The position numbers and the translations under genes are program-made. The notes below the pieces were generated by a model. That model did not search any database. It worked only from the letters and a program-made list of their open reading frames with translations, and had not been told where the DNA came from. 64,000 nucleotides of DNA from Parapedobacter composti. GTDB taxonomy: Bacteria; Bacteroidota; Bacteroidia; Sphingobacteriales; Sphingobacteriaceae. Location: contig NZ_FOLL01000009.1 in assembly GCF_900112315.1 (NCBI RefSeq), forward strand, positions 1-64,000, in the 5' to 3' direction. This document shows positions 52,243 through 60,333 of this stretch, in pieces; the stretch's first letter is position 1; each line of letters opens with the position of its first letter.

Positions 52243-53325
52243 ATGATCAAAAACACTGCTCTATCTGATATGCACATCGCAATGGGAGCCAAGATGGTAC
52301 CTTTTGCAGGCTTCAACATGCCCGTACAATATACAGGGATCAATGATGAACATGAAACTGTGCGCAAAGGAGTTGGGGTTTTCGATGTAAGCCACATGGG
52401 CGAATTTATCCTAAAAGGCGCCCACGCACTGGATTTGGTGCAGAAAATCAGCTCCAATGATGCGGCTAAACTTTATGATGGCAAAGTACAATATGCCTAC
52501 ATCCCTAATGAAACGGGTGGAATTGTGGATGATTTCCTCATATACCGCATCGATGAAAAAACGTATTTTTTAGTAGTCAACGCCGGTAATATCCAGAAAG
52601 ATTGGGATTGGATTTCGAAATACAACACCTACGGGGTTACCATGAAAGATATTTCGAACGAAACTTCATTGTTCGCTGTCCAGGGCCCTAAGGCCACAGA
52701 CGCATTGGCCAGCCTAACGGACATGGATTTGAGTACCATGGAATACTATACATTCAAGAAAGGAGTGTTTGCCGGCGTGGAAAACGTACTGGTATCAGCT
52801 ACTGGCTATACGGGAGCCGGGGGGTTTGAAATCTATGTAGCCAACAAAGACGCCAAAAAAGTGTGGGAAGCGATATTGGATGCCGGCGCACCTTATGGCA
52901 TCAAACCCATCGGCCTCGGCGCGAGAGACACTTTGCGGCTCGAAATGGGCTTCTGCCTCTACGGGAATGACATAGACGATACTACGTCGCCGCTGGAAGC
53001 TGGTTTGGGATGGGTAACCAAATTCAATAAAGAGTTTGTCAATGCCGAAGGCTTGAAAAAACAGAAAGAAGCTGGATTACAAAACAAGTTGGTCGGGTTT
53101 GAAATGATCGACAGGGGTATTCCACGCCATGGATATACGATAGTTGACGTAAGCGGCCAACCCATCGGCCGTGTTACATCCGGAACACAGTCTCCTACGC
53201 TGCGCAAATCTATCGGGCTGGGCTACGTTACCATGGGTCATGCTAAGGAGGGTTCTGAAATTTATATAGACATCCGCAATAATCACTTAAAAGCCAAAGT
53301 AGTTAAACCGCCTTTTGTAAAATAA
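52243..53325 (+). CDS. gcvT: Glycine cleavage system aminomethyltransferase
   Basis: A 360-residue T-protein that passes the aminomethyl unit to tetrahydrofolate in the glycine cleavage system. Hallmarks: GFNMPVQYTGINDEHETVRKGVGVFDVSHMGE in the first 60 residues (the 5-formyl-THF-binding region), GYTGAGGFEIY near 190, IGLGARDTLRLEMGFCLYGND near 225 with the conserved Asp, and RGIPRHGYTIVD near 295. Length matches the family. No gcvH or gcvP is adjacent. comB follows after one base, so translation is coupled. Confidence 0.95.
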   Translation: MIKNTALSDMHIAMGAKMVPFAGFNMPVQYTGINDEHETVRKGVGVFDVSHMGEFILKGAHALDLVQKISSNDAAKLYDGKVQYAYIPNETGGIVDDFLIYRIDEKTYFLVVNAGNIQKDWDWISKYNTYGVTMKDISNETSLFAVQGPKATDALASLTDMDLSTMEYYTFKKGVFAGVENVLVSATGYTGAGGFEIYVANKDAKKVWEAILDAGAPYGIKPIGLGARDTLRLEMGFCLYGNDIDDTTSPLEAGLGWVTKFNKEFVNAEGLKKQKEAGLQNKLVGFEMIDRGIPRHGYTIVDVSGQPIGRVTSGTQSPTLRKSIGLGYVTMGHAKEGSEIYIDIRNNHLKAKVVKPPFVK

Positions 53326-53326
53326 C

Positions 53327-54073
53327 ATGGCAATCACTGGACCCAAAAGTATACAGGTCTGCCTAAGTCCTGCCCTATTGCCCTACTATCATCTGGATGA
53401 TACCGTTGCGGTTGTCATCGATATTTTTCGGGCAACATCATCCATGTGTTATGGATTGGCAAACGGTGCCAAAGCGATTATCCCCGTTGCAGAAGTAGAA
53501 GAATGTTTGGCCTACCGCAAACATGGATATTTATTGGCCGCAGAACGCAACGGCGAAGTCGTAAAAGGTTTTGACTTTGGCAACTCGCCGTTCTCCTATA
53601 CTCGGGATCGGGTTGAAGGCAAAACCATTGTGCTGACCACAACTAACGGCACACGCGCCATCCGGCACTGCGCCGGAGCCACGGCGGTCGCCATCGGATC
53701 ATTTCTGAATATCGGCGCACTTTCCAACTGGCTAAACAAACAGAACCGTCATATCCTGTTGGTCTGCGCAGGCTGGAAAAACCATGTAAACCTGGAGGAT
53801 ACCGTTTTCGCCGGCGGTGTGATCAGCAGGATATCACATGACGACATTGAAATGGATGATTCTGCTCAAGTTGCCTTAGCGATGTTTCGTCAAGCACAGG
53901 GAGATTTGGCCGGCTTCCTTAGCAGGGCGTCCCATGCAAAGCGCATGCAGCACCTGCACATTGAGCAAGATATAGCCTTTTGTCTGCAAACAGATACGAT
54001 TGCCGTTGTTCCGGTTTTGCAAAACGATGCATTGGTTTGCCTTAACGAAGACCAATATGTATCATTACCGTAG
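53327..54073 (+). CDS. comB: 2-phosphosulfolactate phosphatase family protein (ComB)
   Basis: A 248-residue protein of the ComB family, which in methanogens removes phosphate from 2-phosphosulfolactate in coenzyme M synthesis. Conserved stretches: VVIDIFRATSS near 32, GFDFGNSP near 85, LTTTNGTRAI near 105 and CAGWKN...LEDTVFAGG near 145, including the Asp/Cys active-site region. Most bacteria with this gene lack coenzyme M, so the real substrate here is unknown. It starts one base after the gcvT stop. Confidence 0.87.
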   Translation: MAITGPKSIQVCLSPALLPYYHLDDTVAVVIDIFRATSSMCYGLANGAKAIIPVAEVEECLAYRKHGYLLAAERNGEVVKGFDFGNSPFSYTRDRVEGKTIVLTTTNGTRAIRHCAGATAVAIGSFLNIGALSNWLNKQNRHILLVCAGWKNHVNLEDTVFAGGVISRISHDDIEMDDSAQVALAMFRQAQGDLAGFLSRASHAKRMQHLHIEQDIAFCLQTDTIAVVPVLQNDALVCLNEDQYVSLP

Positions 54074-54087
54074 TGACCACGCCACGG

Positions 54088-54276
54088 TTATTTACGCCTA
54101 GTCATTTGCCGCACCTGCTTCAATAAGCGGTATTTGAGATACCCTAGTACGCCGATAATCGCCATCGAAACAACCAAAGCCAGATATTGGCGGCTCTGAA
54201 ATGCTGCCACTGCACTAAGCGTCATCAAAATAAGCCCGATATTCAGCAGGGTATTGTATAGAAAGTGTCTTTTCAT
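54088..54276 (-). CDS. Small two-helix membrane protein
   Basis: A 62-residue protein with two hydrophobic helices (about 8-26 and 31-48) and a basic C-terminus (RLLKQVRQMTRRK). I do not recognise it firmly; it resembles short Sphingobacteriaceae membrane proteins of DUF6358 type. It is 15 bases behind the rhodanese gene, so it is probably co-transcribed. Function unknown. Confidence 0.65.
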   Translation of the reverse strand: MKRHFLYNTLLNIGLILMTLSAVAAFQSRQYLALVVSMAIIGVLGYLKYRLLKQVRQMTRRK

Positions 54277-54291
54277 ACCCTTTCTCTGGAA

Positions 54292-54606
54292 TTAATATAC
54301 CGGCATATCGGGTTCGAACGCATCGCGCCAAGCCAGAATACCACCTTGAAGGTTATATAAATTATCAAATCCTTCCTGTTCCAATATATGGATAGCTTGG
54401 GCACTCCGTTTGCCACTACGGCAATGGACCACAACCGGCTTGTCTTTGGCAATCTTGTCCTGTTCAAGGACAACTTCTGCTAACGGAATATTCTCGCCGT
54501 TGATATTCGAGGTTTCGTACTCAAATGGTTCACGCACATCAATCAGTTGGAAATCCTCATTGGTGTCTATCTTAGCTTTTAGCTCTTCAACCGTTATTTC
54601 TTTCAT
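54292..54606 (-). CDS. Single-domain rhodanese-like protein
   Basis: A 104-residue rhodanese with the six-residue active loop CRSGKRSA (Cys62) after VVVHCR. The first strand reads LIDVREPFEYE and the C-terminus GILAWRDAFEPDMPVY. It probably carries sulfane sulfur in the cytoplasm; GlpE is a similar-sized example. A promoter is clear at 54626-54657; the small membrane protein follows. Confidence 0.93.
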   Translation of the reverse strand: MKEITVEELKAKIDTNEDFQLIDVREPFEYETSNINGENIPLAEVVLEQDKIAKDKPVVVHCRSGKRSAQAIHILEQEGFDNLYNLQGGILAWRDAFEPDMPVY

Positions 54607-54625
54607 GCTGTCTTCTTTTCAACGT

Positions 54626-54657
54626 CAAACTTATACAAATTGCCTTTAATATGCAAG
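54626..54657 (-). promoter_or_regulatory. Promoter of the rhodanese operon
   Basis: CTTG (54657-54654, minus strand), 20 bases, TAAGTTTG (54633-54626). Perfect -7 box and a good -33 box. Start near 54620; leader about 14 bases. Confidence 0.6.
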
Positions 54658-54761
54658 TTGTAGAGGGGATATGAAGGCACGTATCAACCGGCTCCATCTG
54701 TGCTCGGCATAAAATTACCCGCGTTCTTGATATGATACTCGCGAATACCACGTATTTTGAT

Positions 54762-54769
54762 TATGTTTG
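54762..54769 (+). promoter_or_regulatory. -7 box of the M28 peptidase gene
   Basis: TATGTTTG (54762-54769) is a perfect TAnnTTTG; no TTTG lies at the usual distance upstream. Transcription near 54775 supports the ATG at 54791 over an in-frame TTG at 54767. Confidence 0.45.
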
Positions 54770-54790
54770 GCTACGATAAAAGGCGAAGCT

Positions 54791-56092
54791 ATGTTAAAGA
54801 CAATACTTTATAGCATCCTGCTGTCCTGCTTTTTGGCTGCATGTGCCATCCGTCAATCTTCTGATCGAATCGTCGATACCATGGAGGTAACCCGGTTGTT
54901 GAGAACCTTGGCTGCAGACGACATGGCTGGCCGGGCTTCCTTTACACCAGGGGCAGAGCGCGCCGCTGATTTCATAGCCGGTGAATTCAAAAAAATAGGT
55001 TTAGCCCCCTTTGCGGAAGAGAATTACCGACAAACGTTCCACGTTACACGAATCAGCCCTGCAACATGGGAGATTGTATTTGACGGAGCAGAAATTCCTG
55101 AAGATCATGTTATCATATCAAGCAATAGTCCCGGCATAAACTGGAACACAGATCCCGGAGTGGCCGTCATCCAGATTAAGGCCGGCGAAGATTTCGCCCG
55201 ACGTTTCAGGGAAGTAGCTGTAGGAGGAAGAGACGCTGTTGTGGTGGTTGACACCAGTTTTGCGACGCTTTTCAAGCGCTACAAGGGATATTTGATGCAA
55301 GGAAGAATCATGCAGCAAAACGCAGCACCCAGCCCATCCATCGCCTATGTATTGGCTGACTCTTTGCCGACATCGTTTCGCGTCAGCTTTACCAATACCA
55401 TAGAGGAATTGCCGCTCTTTAACGTTGCCGGCATGCTGCCAGGCAAATCAAAACCTGACGAGTATGTTATTTTTTCTGCACATTACGACCATATTGGCAT
55501 CATCGAGCCTGTTGGTCAGGACTCCATTGCAAACGGGGCCGACGATGATGCATCAGGCGTGTCGGCTGTAATTAGCTTGGCCCGTTACTTTAAAAACCGA
55601 AACGATAATGAGCGTACCCTCCTGTTTGTTGCGTTTACAGCTGAAGAAATCGGCCTGGTCGGTTCTAAATATTTTTCCCAGCAGTTGGACCCCGATGATG
55701 TCATAGCCATGATTAATATTGAAATGATTGGAAAGGACTCCCGTTTCGGGCCTAATGCTTTGTACGTAACAGGTTACAATCAGTCAGATTTAGCTGAAAT
55801 TATGCAAGCCAACGTACAAGGCACCCCGTTTACATTCCATCCCGATCCTTATCCTACGCAAAACCTGTTTTACCGAAGCGACAATGCATCTTTAGCGGCG
55901 CTCGGCGTACCAGCCCACACGTTTTCCACGGTACAAATTGAGAAAGATCAGTATTACCATACGGTAAAGGATGAGGTTGAAACGCTTAACGTGGAAAACA
56001 TCGTTTCCTCCATCAAGGCCATTGCGTTAGGAACAAGGGGTATCGTGGCCGGCAAAGATACACCACGCAGGGTTGCTAAACTGACGCCATAG
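54791..56092 (+). CDS. M28 family zinc peptidase lipoprotein
   Basis: A 433-residue lipoprotein (lipobox FLAAC, Cys18). After a short linker comes a protease-associated-like insert, then the M28 catalytic domain: first His in SAHYDHIG near 232, bridging Asp in NGADDDASG near 252, catalytic Glu pair in FTAEEIGLVG near 285, Asp in IEMIGKDS near 312 and last His in YYHTVKDEVE near 395. This is the two-zinc aminopeptidase set. It probably trims peptides in the periplasm or at the cell surface. Standalone gene. Confidence 0.93.
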   Translation: MLKTILYSILLSCFLAACAIRQSSDRIVDTMEVTRLLRTLAADDMAGRASFTPGAERAADFIAGEFKKIGLAPFAEENYRQTFHVTRISPATWEIVFDGAEIPEDHVIISSNSPGINWNTDPGVAVIQIKAGEDFARRFREVAVGGRDAVVVVDTSFATLFKRYKGYLMQGRIMQQNAAPSPSIAYVLADSLPTSFRVSFTNTIEELPLFNVAGMLPGKSKPDEYVIFSAHYDHIGIIEPVGQDSIANGADDDASGVSAVISLARYFKNRNDNERTLLFVAFTAEEIGLVGSKYFSQQLDPDDVIAMINIEMIGKDSRFGPNALYVTGYNQSDLAEIMQANVQGTPFTFHPDPYPTQNLFYRSDNASLAALGVPAHTFSTVQIEKDQYYHTVKDEVETLNVENIVSSIKAIALGTRGIVAGKDTPRRVAKLTP

Positions 56093-56164
56093 CACCGTCA
56101 GCTTCTGCGGCAGATGGATATGCATTTTTTCTAAACATACGAAATCGTGGATTGTTAGTATGGT

Positions 56165-56380
56165 ATGGGAACAGATCGACATGAAAATGACATCAAACGG
56201 AAAGGGCGCCCGTCCGGAAAAGGAAAAAGCGGAAACAACCTTAGGGACGCATTTGCTGTAAATGAACTGGGGCAGGAAGATAAAACAGCGGAAAAGTACT
56301 TAGAGGCAGGGGAAGAACCCGCAGAGAATGTCCGGCTTAAAAACCCCAACCGGAATCCGAATAAGGGCAACCAAGAGTAA
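56165..56380 (+). CDS. Small hydrophilic protein
   Basis: A 71-residue protein rich in Asn, Glu, Lys and Gly (MGTDRHENDIKRKGRPSGKG ...), with no hydrophobic core, so it is probably disordered. It does not match a family I know well, but its composition recalls small stress-induced proteins of soil bacteria, and it heads the stress-type cluster of this region. It is 72 bases after the peptidase stop and 26 bases before the next gene. Confidence 0.6.
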   Translation: MGTDRHENDIKRKGRPSGKGKSGNNLRDAFAVNELGQEDKTAEKYLEAGEEPAENVRLKNPNRNPNKGNQE

Positions 56381-56406
56381 ATGGAACTTATCTAACATCA
56401 GTAGAC

Positions 56407-56685
56407 ATGAGTGCATCCAAACAAACCCATGATCATGAAGAAATAAAACGGTGGGCGTCTGCGCGTGGCGGCGTTCCTGCTAAGGTTAAAGGTACCGGCA
56501 ATACGAACGACGAAGGTGTATTGCGTATCCATTTTCCGGAAAACAGTGAAAACAAGGACGATTTAGAAGAGATTCCGTGGGAAGATTTCTTCGAGAAATT
56601 TGACGAAGAGCAATTAGACTTCCTTTACCAAGAGAAGAAAGCCGATGGCGAGGTGAGTACATTCCATAAATTTGTTAACCGCTGA
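56407..56685 (+). CDS. Small acidic protein, stress-associated type
   Basis: A 92-residue protein with RRWASARGGVPAKVKGTG-like start (KRWASARGGVPAKVKG), LRIHFPENS, LEEIPWEDFFEKFDEEQLDFLYQEK and HKFVNR. This pattern is a recurring small protein of Bacteroidota and Proteobacteria that is often mislabelled 1,4-alpha-glucan branching enzyme. It has no glycosidase domain. It follows the 71-residue protein on the same strand; function unknown. Confidence 0.8.
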   Translation: MSASKQTHDHEEIKRWASARGGVPAKVKGTGNTNDEGVLRIHFPENSENKDDLEEIPWEDFFEKFDEEQLDFLYQEKKADGEVSTFHKFVNR

Positions 56686-56706
56686 CAATGAAACGGACAC
56701 TTGTCT

Positions 56707-57396
56707 TCACTTAATGGCGACTGTCCATTCGTTGGCCCGACCGCAGTTCGGACACGTGAGAGGCTGTTCGCTTTTCGTTACGGTTTTTCCACAACGCCCG
56801 CATGCAACGGCCTCCTCATCTTGCTCCATCGTTGACAAGAATTCCTGATCCCACTCCGGCATAATGGACAGCCCCGGCCTTGCTTCAGGATTGAGCTTCA
56901 AACTGAAAGTGCCATTGGCTTCCAAGAAAAGCCTATCTACCATTCCCAAATGGCTTACCTGCATCGATCGCAGTTGTGCAAACAGTCGATTTCTTGACAA
57001 CCTGCTCCGTTCCATTCCCTCCAAATTGAGGATTGAATCTGTTATCAACAATTCAATATTTCCCTGGCTTATCCGTTCAAATCGTTGATCGATAGCTGCA
57101 CGCCGTGTAATTAAGCTTTGAAAAAACATGACAATTAATGCAATAACGATAACGGGCAGGAGCCCTCGGCTCGGGTCCTGCAACGGAACTCCGATAGCTG
57201 CAGCCAATGACACCATGGCAGCCATTTCGTTCCGACCGATCTGCGATGCCATCCGTTTTCCCATCACCCGCATACTTATCATCAACACCAAATAGATTAT
57301 AAGTATCCTGAAAATCACCTCCACATAAAATTCGCCGGGCACTTCCCCGAAGAGGATACGGGAAACATCGGAAAGCTTGATATCTTGTTTCTCCAT
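56707..57396 (-). CDS. DUF421 membrane protein with zinc ribbon (copy B)
   Basis: A 229-residue YetF/DUF421 family membrane protein. Three helices (about 22-42, 55-75, 80-100) are followed by the soluble DUF421 domain (NIELLITDSILNLEGMERSRLSRNRLFAQLR near 112), which may form a channel or sensor. The last 35 residues are a CxxC...CxxC zinc ribbon (ACGRCGKTV...LTCPNCGRANEW). It is paralogous to the upstream gene, two bases away, and both belong to one operon. The role is unknown; DUF421 proteins are linked to spore and stress physiology in Firmicutes. Confidence 0.9.
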   Translation of the reverse strand: MEKQDIKLSDVSRILFGEVPGEFYVEVIFRILIIYLVLMISMRVMGKRMASQIGRNEMAAMVSLAAAIGVPLQDPSRGLLPVIVIALIVMFFQSLITRRAAIDQRFERISQGNIELLITDSILNLEGMERSRLSRNRLFAQLRSMQVSHLGMVDRLFLEANGTFSLKLNPEARPGLSIMPEWDQEFLSTMEQDEEAVACGRCGKTVTKSEQPLTCPNCGRANEWTVAIK

Positions 57397-57398
57397 AA

Positions 57399-58094
57399 CT
57401 AATTTACCGCTTTAATCCATGTCAAGCTACCGCAATTCGAACAGGCTTTTTGCTCTCCTGCAATATTGGCTTCAGCCAAGAATCCACAGGTATTGCACAC
57501 GTGCGGATCGTCTTCTGCCGTTGTCGCTGAATCGAAAGATGACTCATTCAGTTCATAGGTCGTTGACATTCCCGGCCTTGGATGCTCAAAATAGAAGATG
57601 GAAAACATTCCACTGGCTTCCAGATAAACCCGTCTCACTTCACCCAAATTAAAAATCCCTTTATTCCGCAACGCGGCAAACAGCTGTTGCCTGGATATCT
57701 TGTTAGCTCTCAACGATGCCAGCTGCAATACACCATCCTTAACTAAAAGGCTCTCGCGTCCTTCAGCTAACCATTCTGCTTGTTTGCTATGAACCTGCCA
57801 AAGGTTAATGCCTTGATGAAACAACAGGGCACACACCAAGACCAGCAGTCCCAATAATACGCCCCGGTCAGCCAACTGCATAGGTACCGATACGATTGCG
57901 CCCAATGTAATCATTACAGCCATTTCAGCCATCGACAGCTGTCCGGTCATCCGCTTTCCCATAAACCTAAGCGCAACCAATAGCGCGCAGTACACTACAA
58001 TGGTCCTTAAGAAAACTTCCACCAAGAATACCATCGGGGTATCACCAAAAAGAATACGTTGCCAATCCGTTATCTTAATATCTTCCTTATCCAT
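57399..58094 (-). CDS. DUF421 membrane protein with zinc ribbon (copy A)
   Basis: A 231-residue relative of copy B. The N-terminus MDKEDIKITDWQRILFGDTP aligns with MEKQDIKLSDVSRILFGEVP, which fixes the start at 58094 rather than 58106. Helices and a soluble domain (ESLLVKDGVLQLASLRANKISRQQL near 115) match; the C-terminal ribbon is HVCNTCGFL ... KACSNCGSLTW. Copies differ in the soluble part, so they may form a hetero-oligomer. Two bases separate it from copy B. Confidence 0.9.
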   Translation of the reverse strand: MDKEDIKITDWQRILFGDTPMVFLVEVFLRTIVVYCALLVALRFMGKRMTGQLSMAEMAVMITLGAIVSVPMQLADRGVLLGLLVLVCALLFHQGINLWQVHSKQAEWLAEGRESLLVKDGVLQLASLRANKISRQQLFAALRNKGIFNLGEVRRVYLEASGMFSIFYFEHPRPGMSTTYELNESSFDSATTAEDDPHVCNTCGFLAEANIAGEQKACSNCGSLTWIKAVN

Positions 58095-58192
58095 GGCTTT
58101 TCTCATATGAGATCCGGCCTCCCGGACGCTTCTTCACTCCCTAATGATGTGCCAAAAAGTGAAACGGGTAGATTTGGACCCCGCATTATCAG

Positions 58193-58223
58193 GAAGTTTA
58201 GCGAAGCTGACAGTAAAACCAAA
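58193..58223 (-). promoter_or_regulatory. Possible promoter of the DUF421 pair
   Basis: TTTG (58223-58220, minus strand), exactly 19 bases, TAAACTTC (58200-58193). The -33 and spacing are perfect but the -7 box matches only in part. The divergent treZ gene has a possible TAGATTTG box at 58169-58176, also without -33. Confidence 0.35.
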
Positions 58224-58312
58224 AAAAAGGACAGTGCCGTCATGCAAGTATACATATCAAACCGCCTTAACCGCATTACTGAATCAGGCATGGAAAATGA
58301 TGATAAGCCATC

Positions 58313-60139
58313 ATGCAACAATTATTTTCAATAATTGCGGGTCCGCAGTTTCAAACGGATGGACGATGCCTGTTCAGGGTATGGGCGCCGCAGCAGCAGC
58401 ACATCACGTTACAACTGGTTTCACCAGAAGAACGCGTTATTCCCATGACGTTAAAGACAGATGGTTATTTCGAAGCGGTACTAGAAGATTGCTCCCCTTT
58501 AACTCGTTATTATTACCAGCTAGACAGTGGAAATTGGTACCCTGATCCCGGTTCTCACTTTCAACCAGAAGGTGTTCATGGGCCGTCAGCACCGATCAAC
58601 CATGACACGTTTGTTTGGTCAGACGACACTTGGGAACCTCCCCCCATAAATGAACTGGTTATATATGAATTGCATATTGGCACCTTTACTGAATTAGGTA
58701 CGTTCGACGCCGTTATTCCCCGTTTGGACGACCTGCTTGACATCGGCGTTAATGCCATTGAAGTTATGCCCGTCGCGCAATTCCCCGGAGCTCGAAATTG
58801 GGGATATGATGGCGTGTTTCCTTACGCAGTCCAACATTCCTACGGCGGACCGGAGGGGTTGAAGAGATTGGTGGACGCCTGTCATCGGAAAGGCATAGCG
58901 GTCATTTTGGATGTTGTTTACAACCATTTGGGGCCCGAAGGCAACTATTTAGGCCATTTTGCCCCTTACTTCACAAAGGCGTATCAAACACCCTGGGGAG
59001 AGGCACTGAACTTCGATGGCCCTTGGTCTGACGGCGTACGGGATTTTTTTGCCGGCAATGCACTGCATTGGTTCCATCATTACCATATCGATGGACTACG
59101 GCTTGATGCTATCCATGCAATACTGGATAATGGCGCAGTACATGTGCTCCATTATATTAATGAGCACGCAGACCAATACACGCAACAGACCGGGAAACCG
59201 GTATATATGATTGCGGAGAGCGATCTCAATGCTCCGCGGGTGATTCAGAACTTCAAGACGGGCGGCTATGGTTTCGATGCGCAATGGCTTGATGATTTCC
59301 ATCACGCCCTGTTTGTATTGTTATATCCCGAGGGCAAGCAACGCTATGAAGATTTCGGGTCGTTGGAACAATTGGCTAAGGCCTATACCGAGGGCTTCGT
59401 ACACAGCGGCGAATATGTTAAGGCCCGTAAGCGGAAATACGGCGCGTCTTCGGCCGGTATACCAGGCTTCAAATTCATTGTGTTTAATCAAAACCATGAC
59501 CAGATAGGCAATCATAAAAACGGTGAACGTTTAGCCACATTGGTGCCTGATAATCACCTGCGTATTGCCGCTGCGGCCCTTCTTCTTTCTCCTTATATCC
59601 CCATGCTGTTTATGGGAGAAGAGTACGGAGAAGAACGGCCGTTCCTCTATTTTACAAGCCATACCGATCCGCAGCTGGTCGCGCAAGTGAGGGAAGGCCG
59701 GAAGCAGGAATTCGAACATTTTCTTGGCGATGAGGATCCACCTGATCCACAAGCGGAACCGACGTTCCTGTCTTGCATACTTGATTGGCCAAAGCGCAAC
59801 CAAGGCCGGCACCGTCAATTGCTGACATGGTATAAAGCCTTAACCGCGTTGCGCCGGTCACATGCCGCACTACGGAATTTCAATAAATTGGACACACAGA
59901 TCCATATTATCGGTACAGGCGCTTGGGCGCTATGGAGAAAAGACGAATCTGGGCTCTCACAGCTATTGGCTTTGTTTAATTTGTCTGACCAAAACCTGCC
60001 GTATACACTTCCGCAAAACACAAGGTGGACGTGTTTGTTAAACTCAACAGCGGCGGATATCGCTCATACAGCAGCAGTGAGCCCTTCAGCGCTTGCCATA
60101 CCGCCCGTCAGCGTACTTGTATTTACCTCAACAGCATAA
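58313..60139 (+). CDS. treZ: Malto-oligosyltrehalose trehalohydrolase
   Basis: A 608-residue GH13 enzyme that releases trehalose from maltooligosyl-trehalose. An N-terminal beta domain (about 12-95) precedes the barrel: IELVEVMPVAQFPG-type AIEVMPVAQFPGARNWGYDG near 150, nucleophile Asp in GLRLDAIHAI near 258, acid/base Glu in YMIAESDLNAPRV near 298, and transition-state Asp in NQNHDQIGN near 402. Features such as GFDAQWLDDFHHALF are typical of TreZ. No treY is present in this window; glgX (treX type) converges from the right edge. It is followed closely by a small lipoprotein and an alpha-glucosidase. Confidence 0.92.
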   Translation: MQQLFSIIAGPQFQTDGRCLFRVWAPQQQHITLQLVSPEERVIPMTLKTDGYFEAVLEDCSPLTRYYYQLDSGNWYPDPGSHFQPEGVHGPSAPINHDTFVWSDDTWEPPPINELVIYELHIGTFTELGTFDAVIPRLDDLLDIGVNAIEVMPVAQFPGARNWGYDGVFPYAVQHSYGGPEGLKRLVDACHRKGIAVILDVVYNHLGPEGNYLGHFAPYFTKAYQTPWGEALNFDGPWSDGVRDFFAGNALHWFHHYHIDGLRLDAIHAILDNGAVHVLHYINEHADQYTQQTGKPVYMIAESDLNAPRVIQNFKTGGYGFDAQWLDDFHHALFVLLYPEGKQRYEDFGSLEQLAKAYTEGFVHSGEYVKARKRKYGASSAGIPGFKFIVFNQNHDQIGNHKNGERLATLVPDNHLRIAAAALLLSPYIPMLFMGEEYGEERPFLYFTSHTDPQLVAQVREGRKQEFEHFLGDEDPPDPQAEPTFLSCILDWPKRNQGRHRQLLTWYKALTALRRSHAALRNFNKLDTQIHIIGTGAWALWRKDESGLSQLLALFNLSDQNLPYTLPQNTRWTCLLNSTAADIAHTAAVSPSALAIPPVSVLVFTSTA

Positions 60140-60151
60140 AAAATATTCGTT

Positions 60152-60331
60152 ATGAAAACACTACTGTTATTTGCTTTCTTTTGTGCCGCCACCCTTGCTT
60201 GCAATCCACCAAGAAGCGGCAACGACCCCGTAAGAAGGGACAGTATAGGCGATCCGATCCACCCAACAGATACCAGCGTAACCCGGCTGGATCCCGACTC
60301 CGTCACGGATACACCCGAAGTCAGGTTTTAA
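60152..60331 (+). CDS. Small lipoprotein, 59 residues
   Basis: A complete small gene (ATG 60152, TAA 60329-60331). It has a lipoprotein signal with lipobox TLAC (Cys17) after MKTLLLFAFFCAA, and a 42-residue Pro/Asp/Thr-rich tail (NPPRSGNDPVRRD ...) that looks unstructured. It lies 12 bases after treZ, and the next ATG follows its stop after two bases, so it sits inside the operon. Function unknown; it would be missed by length cut-offs. Confidence 0.7.
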   Translation: MKTLLLFAFFCAATLACNPPRSGNDPVRRDSIGDPIHPTDTSVTRLDPDSVTDTPEVRF

Positions 60332-60333
60332 CA

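Noticed and set aside
56407-56685. Name 1,4-alpha-glucan branching enzyme
   Set aside because: A common database label for this small protein type; 92 residues cannot hold a GH13 fold.
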